Part shown: in pieces, positions 1-9,673 of the stretch
How the letters are laid out: each line of letters starts with the position of its first letter
How positions within the stretch are numbered: the stretch's first letter is position 1
From: Poritiphilus flavus
GTDB taxonomy: Bacteria > Bacteroidota > Bacteroidia > Flavobacteriales > Flavobacteriaceae
Direction of reading: 5' to 3'
DNA: 64,000 bases
Assembly: GCF_009901585.1 (NCBI RefSeq)
Contig: NZ_WXYO01000004.1
Coordinates: 186,001-250,000 of the forward strand
Translations under genes and position numbers: made by a program
The notes under the pieces: generated by a model
Seen by the model: only the letters and a program-made list of their open reading frames with translations
Database searches by the model: none
What the model was told of the DNA's origin: nothing

Positions 1-448
1 GGAACAGGAATACTTTCAACCCATTGACGATTTTCAGTGGGGCTCAAATAGCGATGTACTTAATGCAGCTATGATCATGGCTCATGCATATCGCATCAAC
101 CCGGATAAAAAGTACTTATTTGGGGCTCAGCAAGCCGTGGATTACATCCTGGGTAATAATGCGGTAGGATACAGTTTTCTTAGCGGGTTCGGGGATAAGA
201 CCCCTATGTTCCTACACCATAGACCGAGCGCAGCAGATGGCATAGAAGAATCCGTACCCGGATTATTAAGTGGCGGGCCAAACAGCAGACTTCAGGATGC
301 CAGTAATGGGGTTGTTTATCCTGAGAACGTGGCCCCCATGAAGGCGTGGGTAGATCAGGAACCGAGCTATGCCAGCAACGAAATATGCCTGAACTGGAAT
401 GCCCCGCTGACTTATGTATTGGGTTTTTTAGAACAAGAATCAAACTAA
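1..448 (+). CDS. Glycoside hydrolase family 9 endoglucanase, C-terminal part
   Basis: This is the C-terminal end of a GH9 catalytic domain; the gene begins before the window and is open from base 2. The visible 148 residues carry the family landmarks in order: FQWGSNSD, DYILGNNAVGYSF, the FGDKTP and HHRPS segment that lines the active cleft, the GLLSGGPNS loop, and finally SYASNEICLNWNAPL, which holds the catalytic acid Glu in the NE pair. GH9 enzymes usually cut beta-1,4-glucan or mixed-linkage glucan by inversion. Export cannot be judged because the N-terminus is missing. The sulfatase starts 6 bases after the stop, so the two are probably cotranscribed. The family is clear; the exact substrate is inferred. 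Confidence 0.93.
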   Translation, partial: EQEYFQPIDDFQWGSNSDVLNAAMIMAHAYRINPDKKYLFGAQQAVDYILGNNAVGYSFLSGFGDKTPMFLHHRPSAADGIEESVPGLLSGGPNSRLQDASNGVVYPENVAPMKAWVDQEPSYASNEICLNWNAPLTYVLGFLEQESN

Positions 449-454
449 CGAATT

Positions 455-1963
455 ATGAAAAAATTGGGTACCCTGTTTGCCGCCCTGGCCGGCGTTCTAA
501 TCCTTGGAAACCACTCGGTCCGAGCTTATGGAAATTCGCCGGATCCGGGTTTGGAAAAACCACTTAAAAAGAAACAGCGAAATGTCGTCTTCATCCTTAC
601 CGATGATCACAGATATGACTATATGGGGTTTACGGGGAAAGTCCCTTGGTTAAAAACTCCGAATATGGACAAACTGGCCAGAGAAGGAGCTTACCTGCCT
701 AATGCCTTTGTGACCACCTCCCTCTGTTCCCCAAGTAGGGCTTCTATACTCACAGGGCAATTCTCTCATATGCATACCATAGTAGATAATCAGGCGCCGG
801 ATCCTGGAAACCTGACCTATTTTCCACAATACCTGCAAAAAGCGGGTTATCAGACCGGCTTTTTCGGAAAATGGCACATGGGAGACCACGGAGATGAACC
901 CCAACCCGGGTTTACCCACTGGGAGAGTTTTCCAGGTCAGGGGGTTTATTACAATCCCACATTGAATATCAATGGCGAAAGGGTAGCCTACAAGGATTCT
1001 ACTTATATCACGGATTTGCTGACAGAACATGCGGTAGACTGGTTGGATAAACGGGACAAGTCCAAACCCTTCTTCCTATATCTCTCGCACAAGGCGGTAC
1101 ACGCCGGATTTAAGCCGGCCAGACGGCATAAAGGAATGTATAAAGGAAAAAAGATAAGCCTTCCTGCCACTTACGATCAGACTAAAACAGGAGCCTATAA
1201 AGATCTAAAATGGCCGCAATGGGTTGCAGACCAGCGTATTAGTTGGCATGGGGTAGACTATATGTATCACAGCAACCGGGATCTGCATGAATTAGTCGTA
1301 GACTATTGCGAAACCCTTTTAGGAGTGGACGATAGTATTGGAACCGTAATGGAATACCTTAAAAAAGAGGGTCTGGACGAATCAACCCTGGTGATCTATA
1401 TGGGAGATAATGGCTTTAGCTGGGGGGAGCACGGACTTATAGATAAGCGGCATTTCTATGAAGAATCCGTCAAGGTACCCCTATTGGTCAGATGCCCGGA
1501 GCTCTTTGAAGGCGGAAAAACGCCTCAACAAATGGTTCAAAATATTGATATCGGGCCTACCGTACTTGCAGAAGCCGGGGTAAAACAACCGGAAAACATG
1601 CCCGGGGTTAGTTTCATTCCCATACTTACGGGAGACGGCCAGGCTCCGGCGAGAAAAGAAGTTTTCTACGAGTATTATTGGGAGTACGATTTTCCTATGA
1701 CCCCTACAGTATTCGGGATGCGAACGGATCAGTATAAGTATATTAAATATCAGGGTATCTGGGACCGGAATGAACTGTACGACCTCCGTAACGATCCTGA
1801 TGAGATGTACAATCTGATTGCGGATCCGGACAAACAGGAAATCGCCAAGTCCATGTCTTCGGCTATTTACGATTGGCTGGAAAGAACGAATGGGATGAAT
1901 ATTCCCTTAAAACGCACGGTAAAATACCGCTTCGGAGATTACAAACATAAGAACGAGCATTAG
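455..1963 (+). CDS. Secreted S1-family sulfatase (arylsulfatase-like)
   Basis: The 502-residue protein starts with a signal peptide (about residues 1-25) and is expected in the periplasm or outside. An alkaline-phosphatase-fold sulfatase domain follows. The metal ligands D50-D51 lie in ILTDDH. The formylglycine signature CSPSR has its modifiable cysteine at C91, and a second metal-site segment reads MGDNGFSWGEHG. It should remove sulfate esters from a polysaccharide after Cys is converted to formylglycine; no maturase gene is in the window. It follows the GH9 gene by 6 bases. The specific S1 subfamily and the position of the sulfate removed cannot be told by eye. Confidence 0.93.
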   Translation: MKKLGTLFAALAGVLILGNHSVRAYGNSPDPGLEKPLKKKQRNVVFILTDDHRYDYMGFTGKVPWLKTPNMDKLAREGAYLPNAFVTTSLCSPSRASILTGQFSHMHTIVDNQAPDPGNLTYFPQYLQKAGYQTGFFGKWHMGDHGDEPQPGFTHWESFPGQGVYYNPTLNINGERVAYKDSTYITDLLTEHAVDWLDKRDKSKPFFLYLSHKAVHAGFKPARRHKGMYKGKKISLPATYDQTKTGAYKDLKWPQWVADQRISWHGVDYMYHSNRDLHELVVDYCETLLGVDDSIGTVMEYLKKEGLDESTLVIYMGDNGFSWGEHGLIDKRHFYEESVKVPLLVRCPELFEGGKTPQQMVQNIDIGPTVLAEAGVKQPENMPGVSFIPILTGDGQAPARKEVFYEYYWEYDFPMTPTVFGMRTDQYKYIKYQGIWDRNELYDLRNDPDEMYNLIADPDKQEIAKSMSSAIYDWLERTNGMNIPLKRTVKYRFGDYKHKNEH

Positions 1964-2016
1964 CTTATCCGGCAGATAATAATATCGTACTTTAGCCAGA
2001 ACCAAATAGATTTCAG

Positions 2017-4158
2017 ATGAGGCTAAGGCGTAACAGCTATGTCATACCGGTTTTCCTCAGTGTTTTTGTACAACTCAGCCTGTTCATTTCCTGCAAGCAA
2101 GGGCAAAGCAGTGAAGAGAAACACCCGTATACTAATGCTCTGATTGAAGAAACCAGCCCTTATCTTCTGCAACACGCGCATAACCCGGTAGATTGGAAGC
2201 CCTGGAGCCAGGAGGCCCTGAAAGAGGCCAAAGAAGAAGACAAACTGGTGCTTGTAAGTATCGGATATTCCTCCTGTCACTGGTGCCATGTAATGGAAGA
2301 AGAGACCTTTGTGGATGAAGAGGTGGCCGAAGTGATGAATACTAACTTCATCAATATCAAGGTAGATCGTGAGGAAAGACCGGATGTGGATCAGGTCTAT
2401 ATGACGGCTGTTCAATTGATGACAGGCGAAGGCGGGTGGCCGTTAAACGTCATTCTGCTACCCAATGGAAAACCTTTATACGGCGGAACCTATCACAGCA
2501 AGGAACAGTGGACCAAGGTACTTACCAATATAAGCTCCCTTTATAAAGAAGACCCTGCTACAGCTCATGAATACGCCGATAAGGTGGCCAGTGGTGTGAA
2601 AGCGGTAAACATCATAGAGCCACCTACGGTTGAGGCGAATTTTACGACAGCTCAATTAGAACAGGCCGTAGGTTTATGGCAGCTGAAATGGGATGAAGCA
2701 TGGGGAGGGAATCAGGAGGCCCAGAAATTTATGATGCCCGGAAACCTGCTATTCCTGTTAGACTATGCGCAGCTATCCGGAAATCAATCAGCAAACGCTC
2801 ACATCAAAACCACACTGGACAAAATGGCCCTGGGAGGAGTATACGATCAGTTAGGAGGTGGCTTTTACCGCTATAGTACCGATCCCTACTGGAAAGTACC
2901 GCATTTTGAAAAAATGCTCTATGATAACGCCCAGTTACTTAGCCTGTATTCCAAAGCCTTCGCCACTTTCAGAGATCCAATGTATGCCTCGGTAGTTGAT
3001 GAGACCGTTGTTTTTCTGGATAGGGAAATGTACAATGGATCCGGGGGATATTTTGCGGCACTGGATGCTGATAGCGAAGGGGAAGAAGGAAAGTTTTACA
3101 TCTGGAAGGAAGCAGAACTGAGATCGGCCCTTGGGGAAGACTACGCATTATTCAGCGAATATTATAATATAAGTGAGGAAAGCGCATGGGAGGCTGACAA
3201 ATTCGTATTGCACAGAACCCTTCGGGATGAGGATTTCATTGCCCAGCACAGTTTTTCATCCGCGGATCTTGAGCTTATGAAGCGGTCGTGGAAAACCAGT
3301 CTTTTGGAGTTGCGGGATAGGCGGGTAAGGCCAGGTGTAGACGATAAGATCATCACCTCCTGGAATGCCCTTTTGATCGAAGGATTTGCAGATGCCTATC
3401 TGTACCTGGGTAAGCCGGAGTTCCTGGAAAGGGCTGAGCGCATCTTTGGTTTTCTCATTGAGAACTGTTACCAGGATGGAGACGTACTGCATTCCTTTAA
3501 AAAAGGCAGCAAAAAATCTCCCGGATTTCTTGAGGACTACACTTTCCTGGCCAAAGCTTCATTAAAACTATATCAGGCTACCATGAATACGGATTACCTG
3601 AATTATGCCAGGGATTTTGCCCAGGCAGCGAACAGCAGATTCAAAGAGGAGAATTCCGCTTTATTCCGATATAACGAAACAGGGGAGGACCTTATCTCAA
3701 GGATCATCAAGACAGACGACGGCCCGATTCCCTCGCCCAATGCGGTATTGGCTGAGGTCTTCTTGCAGTTGGGTCATATAAATTACGATACGGAGCTGAT
3801 CAAGCAGTCTGAAGCCATGCTGAACACCCTGCTTCCTAGAGTAACCCAAAGCGTTGACAATTACGGAAGATGGGGCAATTTATTGGTGAACAATGCCTTT
3901 CCCTATTACGAAATTGCGATTGTAGGACCACAGGCAGAGGAGAAGCTTAAGGAATTGCAAAACAACGGATTAGCCAATGCTTTGATTGTCGGGAGTGATA
4001 CCAAAAGTGAGCTGGCCCTGTTTGAAAATCGTTTCGTTCCGGGAGACACTTACATTTACGTCTGCAGGAATAATAGCTGTAAACTTCCAGTAAGGTCTGC
4101 GGAAGACGCGCTAAATCAGATTAGAAATTCTAAAGCGGCGCCAAAGATCCCAATGTAA
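2017..4158 (+). CDS. DUF255 thioredoxin-domain protein (YyaL/SSP411 family), lipoprotein
   Basis: The protein has 713 residues, in the normal range for this family. The N-terminus looks like a lipoprotein signal ending at C26 (LFISC). Then comes the thioredoxin-like DUF255 domain, with the conserved [16 protein letters not shown] block and a CHWC motif at C87-C90, unlike the CGPC of true thioredoxins. The remaining part, about residues 200-690, is the helical (alpha/alpha)6-barrel region related in fold to N-acylglucosamine 2-epimerases. Its biochemical role is unproven. It starts 53 bases after the sulfatase stop and converges with the VCBS gene on the other strand (19 bases between the stops). 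A role in sugar epimerisation would be speculation. Confidence 0.88.
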   Translation: MRLRRNSYVIPVFLSVFVQLSLFISCKQGQSSEEKHPYTNALIEETSPYLLQHAHNPVDWKPWSQEALKEAKEEDKLVLVSIGYSSCHWCHVMEEETFVDEEVAEVMNTNFINIKVDREERPDVDQVYMTAVQLMTGEGGWPLNVILLPNGKPLYGGTYHSKEQWTKVLTNISSLYKEDPATAHEYADKVASGVKAVNIIEPPTVEANFTTAQLEQAVGLWQLKWDEAWGGNQEAQKFMMPGNLLFLLDYAQLSGNQSANAHIKTTLDKMALGGVYDQLGGGFYRYSTDPYWKVPHFEKMLYDNAQLLSLYSKAFATFRDPMYASVVDETVVFLDREMYNGSGGYFAALDADSEGEEGKFYIWKEAELRSALGEDYALFSEYYNISEESAWEADKFVLHRTLRDEDFIAQHSFSSADLELMKRSWKTSLLELRDRRVRPGVDDKIITSWNALLIEGFADAYLYLGKPEFLERAERIFGFLIENCYQDGDVLHSFKKGSKKSPGFLEDYTFLAKASLKLYQATMNTDYLNYARDFAQAANSRFKEENSALFRYNETGEDLISRIIKTDDGPIPSPNAVLAEVFLQLGHINYDTELIKQSEAMLNTLLPRVTQSVDNYGRWGNLLVNNAFPYYEIAIVGPQAEEKLKELQNNGLANALIVGSDTKSELALFENRFVPGDTYIYVCRNNSCKLPVRSAEDALNQIRNSKAAPKIPM

Positions 4159-4177
4159 TCTCTGATTGTTTACCAGG

Positions 4178-7100
4178 TTAAAAGCTAAGCTCCCTGGTTT
4201 TTCGTCCCTCGGAATCAAAGAATTCCAGTTTTCTAATTTTATCGTTTAGTTCAATCACCCGGCTGGACTGGGATTGAAAGCTGTCTCCCCTATAGAATTC
4301 ATGCTTCCTCCTTAGATTTTCATCCAAATGAAGAATACAACTAACCTCATTATCTTGTAGTGGTAAAAAGGATTTAGATCCCTCACGGGATTTCTCGAAT
4401 ACTCTTAGGGCATCGTTGTTTTGCGAAGCAACCCACAATAGCCTATCGCCCTTTACCGCAAGCCTTACCAGGCTTTTGGCATCTCCGGGAACAAAGAAAT
4501 GACTCTCTTCAAGAGAAAGTGGTGTAAAGTCACCTGAACCCGTATTCTGCAGTACCAGGCCAACAAAGGCATCAGCCCGTCCCTGCTGTACTTCCAACCC
4601 ATAATCATTGCCAATAAGAAGGATATCGAGGAAACCATCTTCATTGAGATCTGTAGTCTGTATCCCATATACCGGAGCCAGTTGGGCCCCAATAGGTAGC
4701 GCATGCAGTTCAAATTTTCCATTTCCAAGGTTCTCTACCCAGGCAGACTGCATATAGTTGTAAGAGAGCACCATGGCATCGCTTAGCAATCCGTCTGAAA
4801 ACATTTCCGGAAGGGTAGATTCCCCAAAGGAACCAAAGGAATTAAACCTTTTACGAATTCCCACGTACTGTTTTACAACATCCTGCCAGGGATGATACAA
4901 ATATTCCTTTTTAGTTCCCAGGCTGTCCCTTAAATAATAGGAGATCAAAGGATCAATCATCCCATTGTCATCCAGGTCTTTGGCATAAACGCGCACCGGT
5001 TGCTCTTTGCTTCCCTTGAAATAGCTGTTACGGCCAAAATTTCCGGCTACGTAATCGATATCACCGTCGTTGTCGAGATCCGCTGGTGACAAACTATTCC
5101 ACCAACCTGTATGATCTTGTATGCCGGTGTTTTGGGTAACTTCAGCCAAAGTACCGCCAGTATTTTCAAAAAATCGCAATGGCATCCATTCTCCGGCCAG
5201 AATAAGATCTACCTTGGAATCCCCGTTGAAATCTGTCCAAAGGGCATCACTGATAAGACCGGGAAATGCCAGGGCCTCACAAACCTCCTCAGTTGCATCT
5301 ACAAAGCGTAGCTGGCCTGCTGAACTCTCATTTCTAAGAATATAAGACCGGTCTGCCTGGGGATAAGAAAATGGAAGCACCCGGCTGCCTACAAAGAGGT
5401 CCAGGTCTCCGTCCTGATCAAAATCCGCTGCCTTAACCGTAGAAGAATTACTTTTAAATCCGGGAAGAGCAGAGGAACTGTCTGTAAAATTACCAGAGCC
5501 GTCATTGATCAACAGGATGTCCCTGTAGTACGGATGTCCGGCCGGATACTGTGCACAACCTCGTGCGATATAAAGATCAAGATCTCCATCAGAATCCGCG
5601 TCGAACAGGAGGGTTCCGGCATCTTCTTCCTCAAGTTTTTCGTTTTCTTTGTATACCACTTCACGCTGACGGAAGGTACCATCTGCCTGCTGAATGAACC
5701 ACTTTTGCTTGAATGTTCGGCTGGCACTAACAAATAGGTCGTCCAGGCCATCATTGTTTATATCCCCAACGGCCAATGAGGGACCGTACTGCGAGAATTT
5801 ATGGGGTAAAGTCCGTTGAAAATTAAAGTCGATAAAATCAATATCCCTATCCTGGTGAATAAGCTGGTATTTTGAAGATACTTCAGAAAGCATGCTGGCT
5901 GAGCTTGTATCACCCGTATTTGAAGCAAACTCTGCTTCCGAGGCGACTAAATCCAATTGCTGATTGGCCGATGCCTTTCCGAAGCTCTGTAGCTTTCCAC
6001 CTGGCCAGGTGATCCGTATGGAATCCACCTCTTTTTGTTTACCCAGCCCGAAGTGTAAAACATTTTCTGGTTTGGAGAGATAACCTCTTCCGGAGAGCAG
6101 GGATTGTTTCTGTTGAAATCCACCGCCAAATACCTCTACTACTGCGCCAAGGGCGGCCGGATTGCTCTTTGTACCGGATAGTGAAACTCTAAGATAGTTT
6201 TCTTCGGGAAGTAACTGATCCGCCTTGTTTTCCAACAGTATTGCCGGATCGTTTATATTATTGATAACCAGGTCCAGGTCTCCATCCTGATCCAGGTCTC
6301 CATAGGCCGCGCCGTTGGAGTAAGTGCCGAAATTCAAACCCCATTGGTCGGTGACGTCTTCGAAGGTAAGATCGCCCTTATTCTTAAAGACAAAGTTGGG
6401 AACTTTGATCTCAGGGATCTCAGCTATTAATTTTTCCTTACTGATCAACCTGCTGGCTGTGTTCCTGAAATCACCAAAATCACGGTCGGTAACGTCTTTG
6501 GGGAATCCATTGGTGATCAACAGGTCCTTCCAGCCATCATTGTCGTAGTCGGCGAAGAGCGGTGCCCAGCTCCAATCAGTTTCCTGTACCCCGGCAAACA
6601 TCCCGGTTTCCGCAAAAATGGGTAAGCCCGAGCTAGGGCTTGTTCCCAGGTTTAGTTGGAGGGTATTCCTGGCGTACTGATATTCGTAATCATAGGTTCT
6701 GGTAAAGATCTCTTTTTGATAACTACTGGGACCCTGGAACAACTTCTTTCGCTTGTTGTAATAAGGCTGCATTTCCGTAGTGAAGATATCCATGTTACCA
6801 TCGTTATTGATATCACCGATATCACTTCCCATAGAGGACAGGCTAAAATGCTTAAAGATCTCACCGGCCTTGTTGGTAAATGTGCCGTCATGGTTGTTGA
6901 TATAAATGAGATCATTACTAAAAAAGTCGTTCGCTACATAAATATCAGGCCAGCCATCCGAGTTGAAATCGTGTATGAGTGTACTGTGACTGTAGCCGTG
7001 AAAACGAATACCTGCTTTCTCCGAGACATCCTTAAAAACAGGGTGGGGGAGGCTGTCTGTAGAGATATTTTCGTAGAGACGGTCTTTACTCATAGAAGAA

Positions 7101-7750
7101 CCGTCGTCTACCAGCGGTCTGAAATCGCTGGGATCTATACCTTCAATACGGTTTACTCCTATAAATAGATCCAGATCCCCGTCGTTATCGTAATCGAAGA
7201 ATTGCGCATGAGAAGAGTAACTGGTGTCAGCCACGCCGTAGTCTTCTGCCATTTCCTTAAAGGACGGAATATTATCTGAGTTAATACCCTGGTTAATGTA
7301 GAGGAGATTTCGCCTTCGGGTTGAGTCTTTGTAAAAGGTATTACAGATGTAGATATCCTGTTTTCCATCCAGATTGATGTCCAGTATGGAAACTCCCGAG
7401 GACCAAAGCAGGGAATCAGGCTTAGAGACGCCTGACCCGGAGGTAACATCTTTGAATTTGAGCTTTCCCTGATTGAGATAAAGCGCGTTGTCTACCTGGT
7501 TGCCGGCAAAAAAGATATCGTCCTTACCATCGTTATTCAGGTCGCCAAGGGCGACCCCGGCTCCATTGTATACAAACTCGTTGTCTATGATATTGATGGA
7601 GTCGTTTTCCGTGAGTTGGTTGTTGAACCTAATCCCGGAATTTTCCGGGCTTATATTCTGGAAGAGTTTCCTTGTTTCCTCCTTTTGGCTGCAGGAAGCC
7701 AAAAAAAGTAAACACAACAAGACATAAGAAAATTTGTTTTGAAATCTCAT
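4178..7750 (-). CDS. VCBS/FG-GAP repeat lipoprotein with ASPIC/UnbV domain (CRTAC1-like)
   Basis: This is a 1190-residue surface-type protein with a lipoprotein signal ending at C20 (FLASC). Many copies of a Ca-binding FG-GAP/VCBS repeat are visible as variations on GDLNNDGKDDIFF and DYDNDGDLDL, both before and after a central ASPIC/UnbV segment near residues 525-605 (RVSLSGTKSN, FGLG, ITWPGG). Such repeats fold into beta-propellers and often serve in binding or adhesion. In marine Bacteroidota these genes often sit beside SusC/SusD pairs, as here, where it lies downstream on the same strand. A strong terminator separates it from susD, so it probably has its own promoter. Its ligand is unknown. 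Confidence 0.9.
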   Translation of the reverse strand: MRFQNKFSYVLLCLLFLASCSQKEETRKLFQNISPENSGIRFNNQLTENDSINIIDNEFVYNGAGVALGDLNNDGKDDIFFAGNQVDNALYLNQGKLKFKDVTSGSGVSKPDSLLWSSGVSILDINLDGKQDIYICNTFYKDSTRRRNLLYINQGINSDNIPSFKEMAEDYGVADTSYSSHAQFFDYDNDGDLDLFIGVNRIEGIDPSDFRPLVDDGSSMSKDRLYENISTDSLPHPVFKDVSEKAGIRFHGYSHSTLIHDFNSDGWPDIYVANDFFSNDLIYINNHDGTFTNKAGEIFKHFSLSSMGSDIGDINNDGNMDIFTTEMQPYYNKRKKLFQGPSSYQKEIFTRTYDYEYQYARNTLQLNLGTSPSSGLPIFAETGMFAGVQETDWSWAPLFADYDNDGWKDLLITNGFPKDVTDRDFGDFRNTASRLISKEKLIAEIPEIKVPNFVFKNKGDLTFEDVTDQWGLNFGTYSNGAAYGDLDQDGDLDLVINNINDPAILLENKADQLLPEENYLRVSLSGTKSNPAALGAVVEVFGGGFQQKQSLLSGRGYLSKPENVLHFGLGKQKEVDSIRITWPGGKLQSFGKASANQQLDLVASEAEFASNTGDTSSASMLSEVSSKYQLIHQDRDIDFIDFNFQRTLPHKFSQYGPSLAVGDINNDGLDDLFVSASRTFKQKWFIQQADGTFRQREVVYKENEKLEEEDAGTLLFDADSDGDLDLYIARGCAQYPAGHPYYRDILLINDGSGNFTDSSSALPGFKSNSSTVKAADFDQDGDLDLFVGSRVLPFSYPQADRSYILRNESSAGQLRFVDATEEVCEALAFPGLISDALWTDFNGDSKVDLILAGEWMPLRFFENTGGTLAEVTQNTGIQDHTGWWNSLSPADLDNDGDIDYVAGNFGRNSYFKGSKEQPVRVYAKDLDDNGMIDPLISYYLRDSLGTKKEYLYHPWQDVVKQYVGIRKRFNSFGSFGESTLPEMFSDGLLSDAMVLSYNYMQSAWVENLGNGKFELHALPIGAQLAPVYGIQTTDLNEDGFLDILLIGNDYGLEVQQGRADAFVGLVLQNTGSGDFTPLSLEESHFFVPGDAKSLVRLAVKGDRLLWVASQNNDALRVFEKSREGSKSFLPLQDNEVSCILHLDENLRRKHEFYRGDSFQSQSSRVIELNDKIRKLEFFDSEGRKTRELSF

Positions 7751-7808
7751 AGGTTGTTTGAAATCTGCTTACCTGCAAAAATGCAAGAAGCTCGTGAGAT
7801 TGACAAAT

Positions 7809-7836
7809 AAAAAAGCCCTGGCAACCTGCCAGGGCT
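7809..7836 (-). terminator. Rho-independent terminator after susD
   Basis: A perfect 8-bp stem, GCCCTGGC/GCCAGGGC at 7815-7822 and 7828-7835, closes a 5-base loop. On the minus strand it is followed directly by a run of six T (A-run at 7809-7814). It ends the susC-susD transcript 20 bases after the susD stop and separates it from the VCBS gene. Confidence 0.9.
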
Positions 7837-7855
7837 CTTCTAAAAATACATTGTA

Positions 7856-9613
7856 TTAGTAACCAGGATTCTGAGTCAGTACGTCAGATCCCTGAATATC
7901 TATTTGAGTTTGTGGAATAGGATAGAACTCATTTTTACCAGCTGTAAAGGAAGCCCCACCAAACTTAGTTACCAGGTACTGGCTTTCGTAAGCAAGGTAG
8001 TCATTCAATGTTTCAGCTGCAATTCCCCAGCGAACCAGGTCAAAGAAACGGTGTCCTTCTCCTGAAAGCTCCAGTTTACGCTCAAATCTTACTGCATCCC
8101 TGGCGAAAGCCTGATCTGGGAATGAAGTATATTCTCCTATTACGTAGTTGGCTTCAAGATCACCAGTTCCAGCGTTTCGTACCCAGAAGGTAGAGTTTGC
8201 CGCTCTCGCACGTACCTGATTTACCAAGGCCAGTGCCGCAGCAAGGTTTCCTAACTCAACTTCAGCTTCAGCAGCCATAAGCAGTACGTCTGCGAAACGG
8301 ATGATGGTATAGTTCATCAAAGCGTAACCACGTGTCCAGGAACTACCATCAGTAAAAGTGTTCTCCTGAGACCTGTAGTAGATATACTTCTTAGGTGAAT
8401 AAGGACCTGCGTAAGGGAAACTTCTGATCCACGCAGAACCTGGGTGCTCGATCCAATCCAGGTACTGGATACCAATTCGACCTACTGACCAATCGATTCT
8501 TGGATCAAGGTTGCCGGGATCTTCTACGAAGGTAGCTTCATCCTGGCCATCTACCACTACATGAACAAAATTGTTAGCTACTTCATTAGCTGGATCGTTA
8601 TAAGAACCGTCTAATAGAGGTAGACCCATCGCATCTGTACGGAAAGAGTTTCCAAGCTCAATACTTGGCTGGAAGAATCCACAGCAGTTACCAGGACCAT
8701 CAGGACCGGTATTGTATGGGTAGTTCAAATCATCAAAGTAGTTGGCGTTTTGCGTGCTACCAGTGTTGTTAGCAGATTCAACATCCATTATTGCTTCCGC
8801 ATGGTTGTCATTTTCCGCATTGAAGATCTGAGCATAGTCATCCAACAAGGCATAAGCCAATCCATTGGAAGTAACTCCATTGGCGATCACGTCGTCAAAC
8901 ATTGCTTTGGCCTCAGCCCACTTCCCTTGGTAGAGATAAGCTTTTCCAAGATACGCCCCGGCTGCCCATCTGTTTACACGTCCTGCATCAGTTACTTCCG
9001 GCAAATTGTCGAAAGCATACTGGAAGTCAGCTTCGATCTGTCCCCATACATCAGGAGTATTTGGAATTAGAGGGATTTCAGTTGGAAGCACAGTTTCATC
9101 GAAATAAGGAATACTGTTAAAGTGCTTCTTAAGGTCAAAATAGAAGTGACCTCTTAGCATTCTTGCTTCTCCGGAAATCCGCTGAGCATCCGCTGCGGTA
9201 ATTACATCTGCTGCCGCTTCTAAAGTGGCAAGTACACGGTTAGCCCTACTGACGCCTTCAAAACGTCCTCTCCATAGATTGTTAAGGTCTCCTGAAGTAG
9301 GATCGCCTTCATACCTTTGGATTGGGTTGATGGCAGCGTAGTCACCCGCATCTGTACCCTTGTTGGCCTCACCGCCCATTATGGAACCGGTGATCCAGTG
9401 GTTCGGACCTTCAAATCGGTTACCGAAAACACCGTTAAGTGCGGCATAGGTTCCGATGAGTAATCCTTCTACTCCGTCAAGGGTTTGCAATTGAGCGTCC
9501 CCAAGGGAGCTCGCAGGTGGTACTTCTAAAAATTCGTCACTACAAGACACGCCTAAAACCAGCGCACTAAGAGCAATAATTCCTAGTTTCTTCATGTTTT
9601 TGATTGTTTTCAT
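7856..9613 (-). CDS. SusD/RagB-family glycan-binding outer-membrane lipoprotein
   Basis: The 585-residue protein has a lipoprotein signal ending at C24 (LGVSC); a second ATG six codons in (9595) would also give a good signal. The body fits SusD: a tetratricopeptide-like helical N-terminal half (LLIGTYAALNG, RGHFYFDLKKHF, AYLGKAYLYQGKWAEAKAMFDDV) and a C-terminal half with the usual YALMNYTIIRFADVLLMAAEAEVELGN and HRFFDLVRWG segments. It should cap the SusC barrel at the cell surface and hold the oligosaccharide. It is downstream of susC with a 60-base gap, as in nearly all such pairs. The ligand is not readable from sequence; neighbours suggest a beta-mannan or glucan. Confidence 0.95.
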   Translation of the reverse strand: MKTIKNMKKLGIIALSALVLGVSCSDEFLEVPPASSLGDAQLQTLDGVEGLLIGTYAALNGVFGNRFEGPNHWITGSIMGGEANKGTDAGDYAAINPIQRYEGDPTSGDLNNLWRGRFEGVSRANRVLATLEAAADVITAADAQRISGEARMLRGHFYFDLKKHFNSIPYFDETVLPTEIPLIPNTPDVWGQIEADFQYAFDNLPEVTDAGRVNRWAAGAYLGKAYLYQGKWAEAKAMFDDVIANGVTSNGLAYALLDDYAQIFNAENDNHAEAIMDVESANNTGSTQNANYFDDLNYPYNTGPDGPGNCCGFFQPSIELGNSFRTDAMGLPLLDGSYNDPANEVANNFVHVVVDGQDEATFVEDPGNLDPRIDWSVGRIGIQYLDWIEHPGSAWIRSFPYAGPYSPKKYIYYRSQENTFTDGSSWTRGYALMNYTIIRFADVLLMAAEAEVELGNLAAALALVNQVRARAANSTFWVRNAGTGDLEANYVIGEYTSFPDQAFARDAVRFERKLELSGEGHRFFDLVRWGIAAETLNDYLAYESQYLVTKFGGASFTAGKNEFYPIPQTQIDIQGSDVLTQNPGY

Positions 9614-9673
9614 AACTTTTTTTTATCAAATATAGTTAAAAAATGGTTATCTAAATAGTTCATAACAAAAGGA

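Noticed and set aside
2017-4158. DUF255 protein as the missing mannobiose epimerase
   Set aside because: The fold of its C-terminal half is related, but the N-terminal CHWC domain and family membership do not support that activity.
6656-7168. 170-codon plus-strand frame inside the VCBS gene
   Set aside because: Caused by the Asp/Asn-rich repeats on the other strand; it has no start context or known motif.
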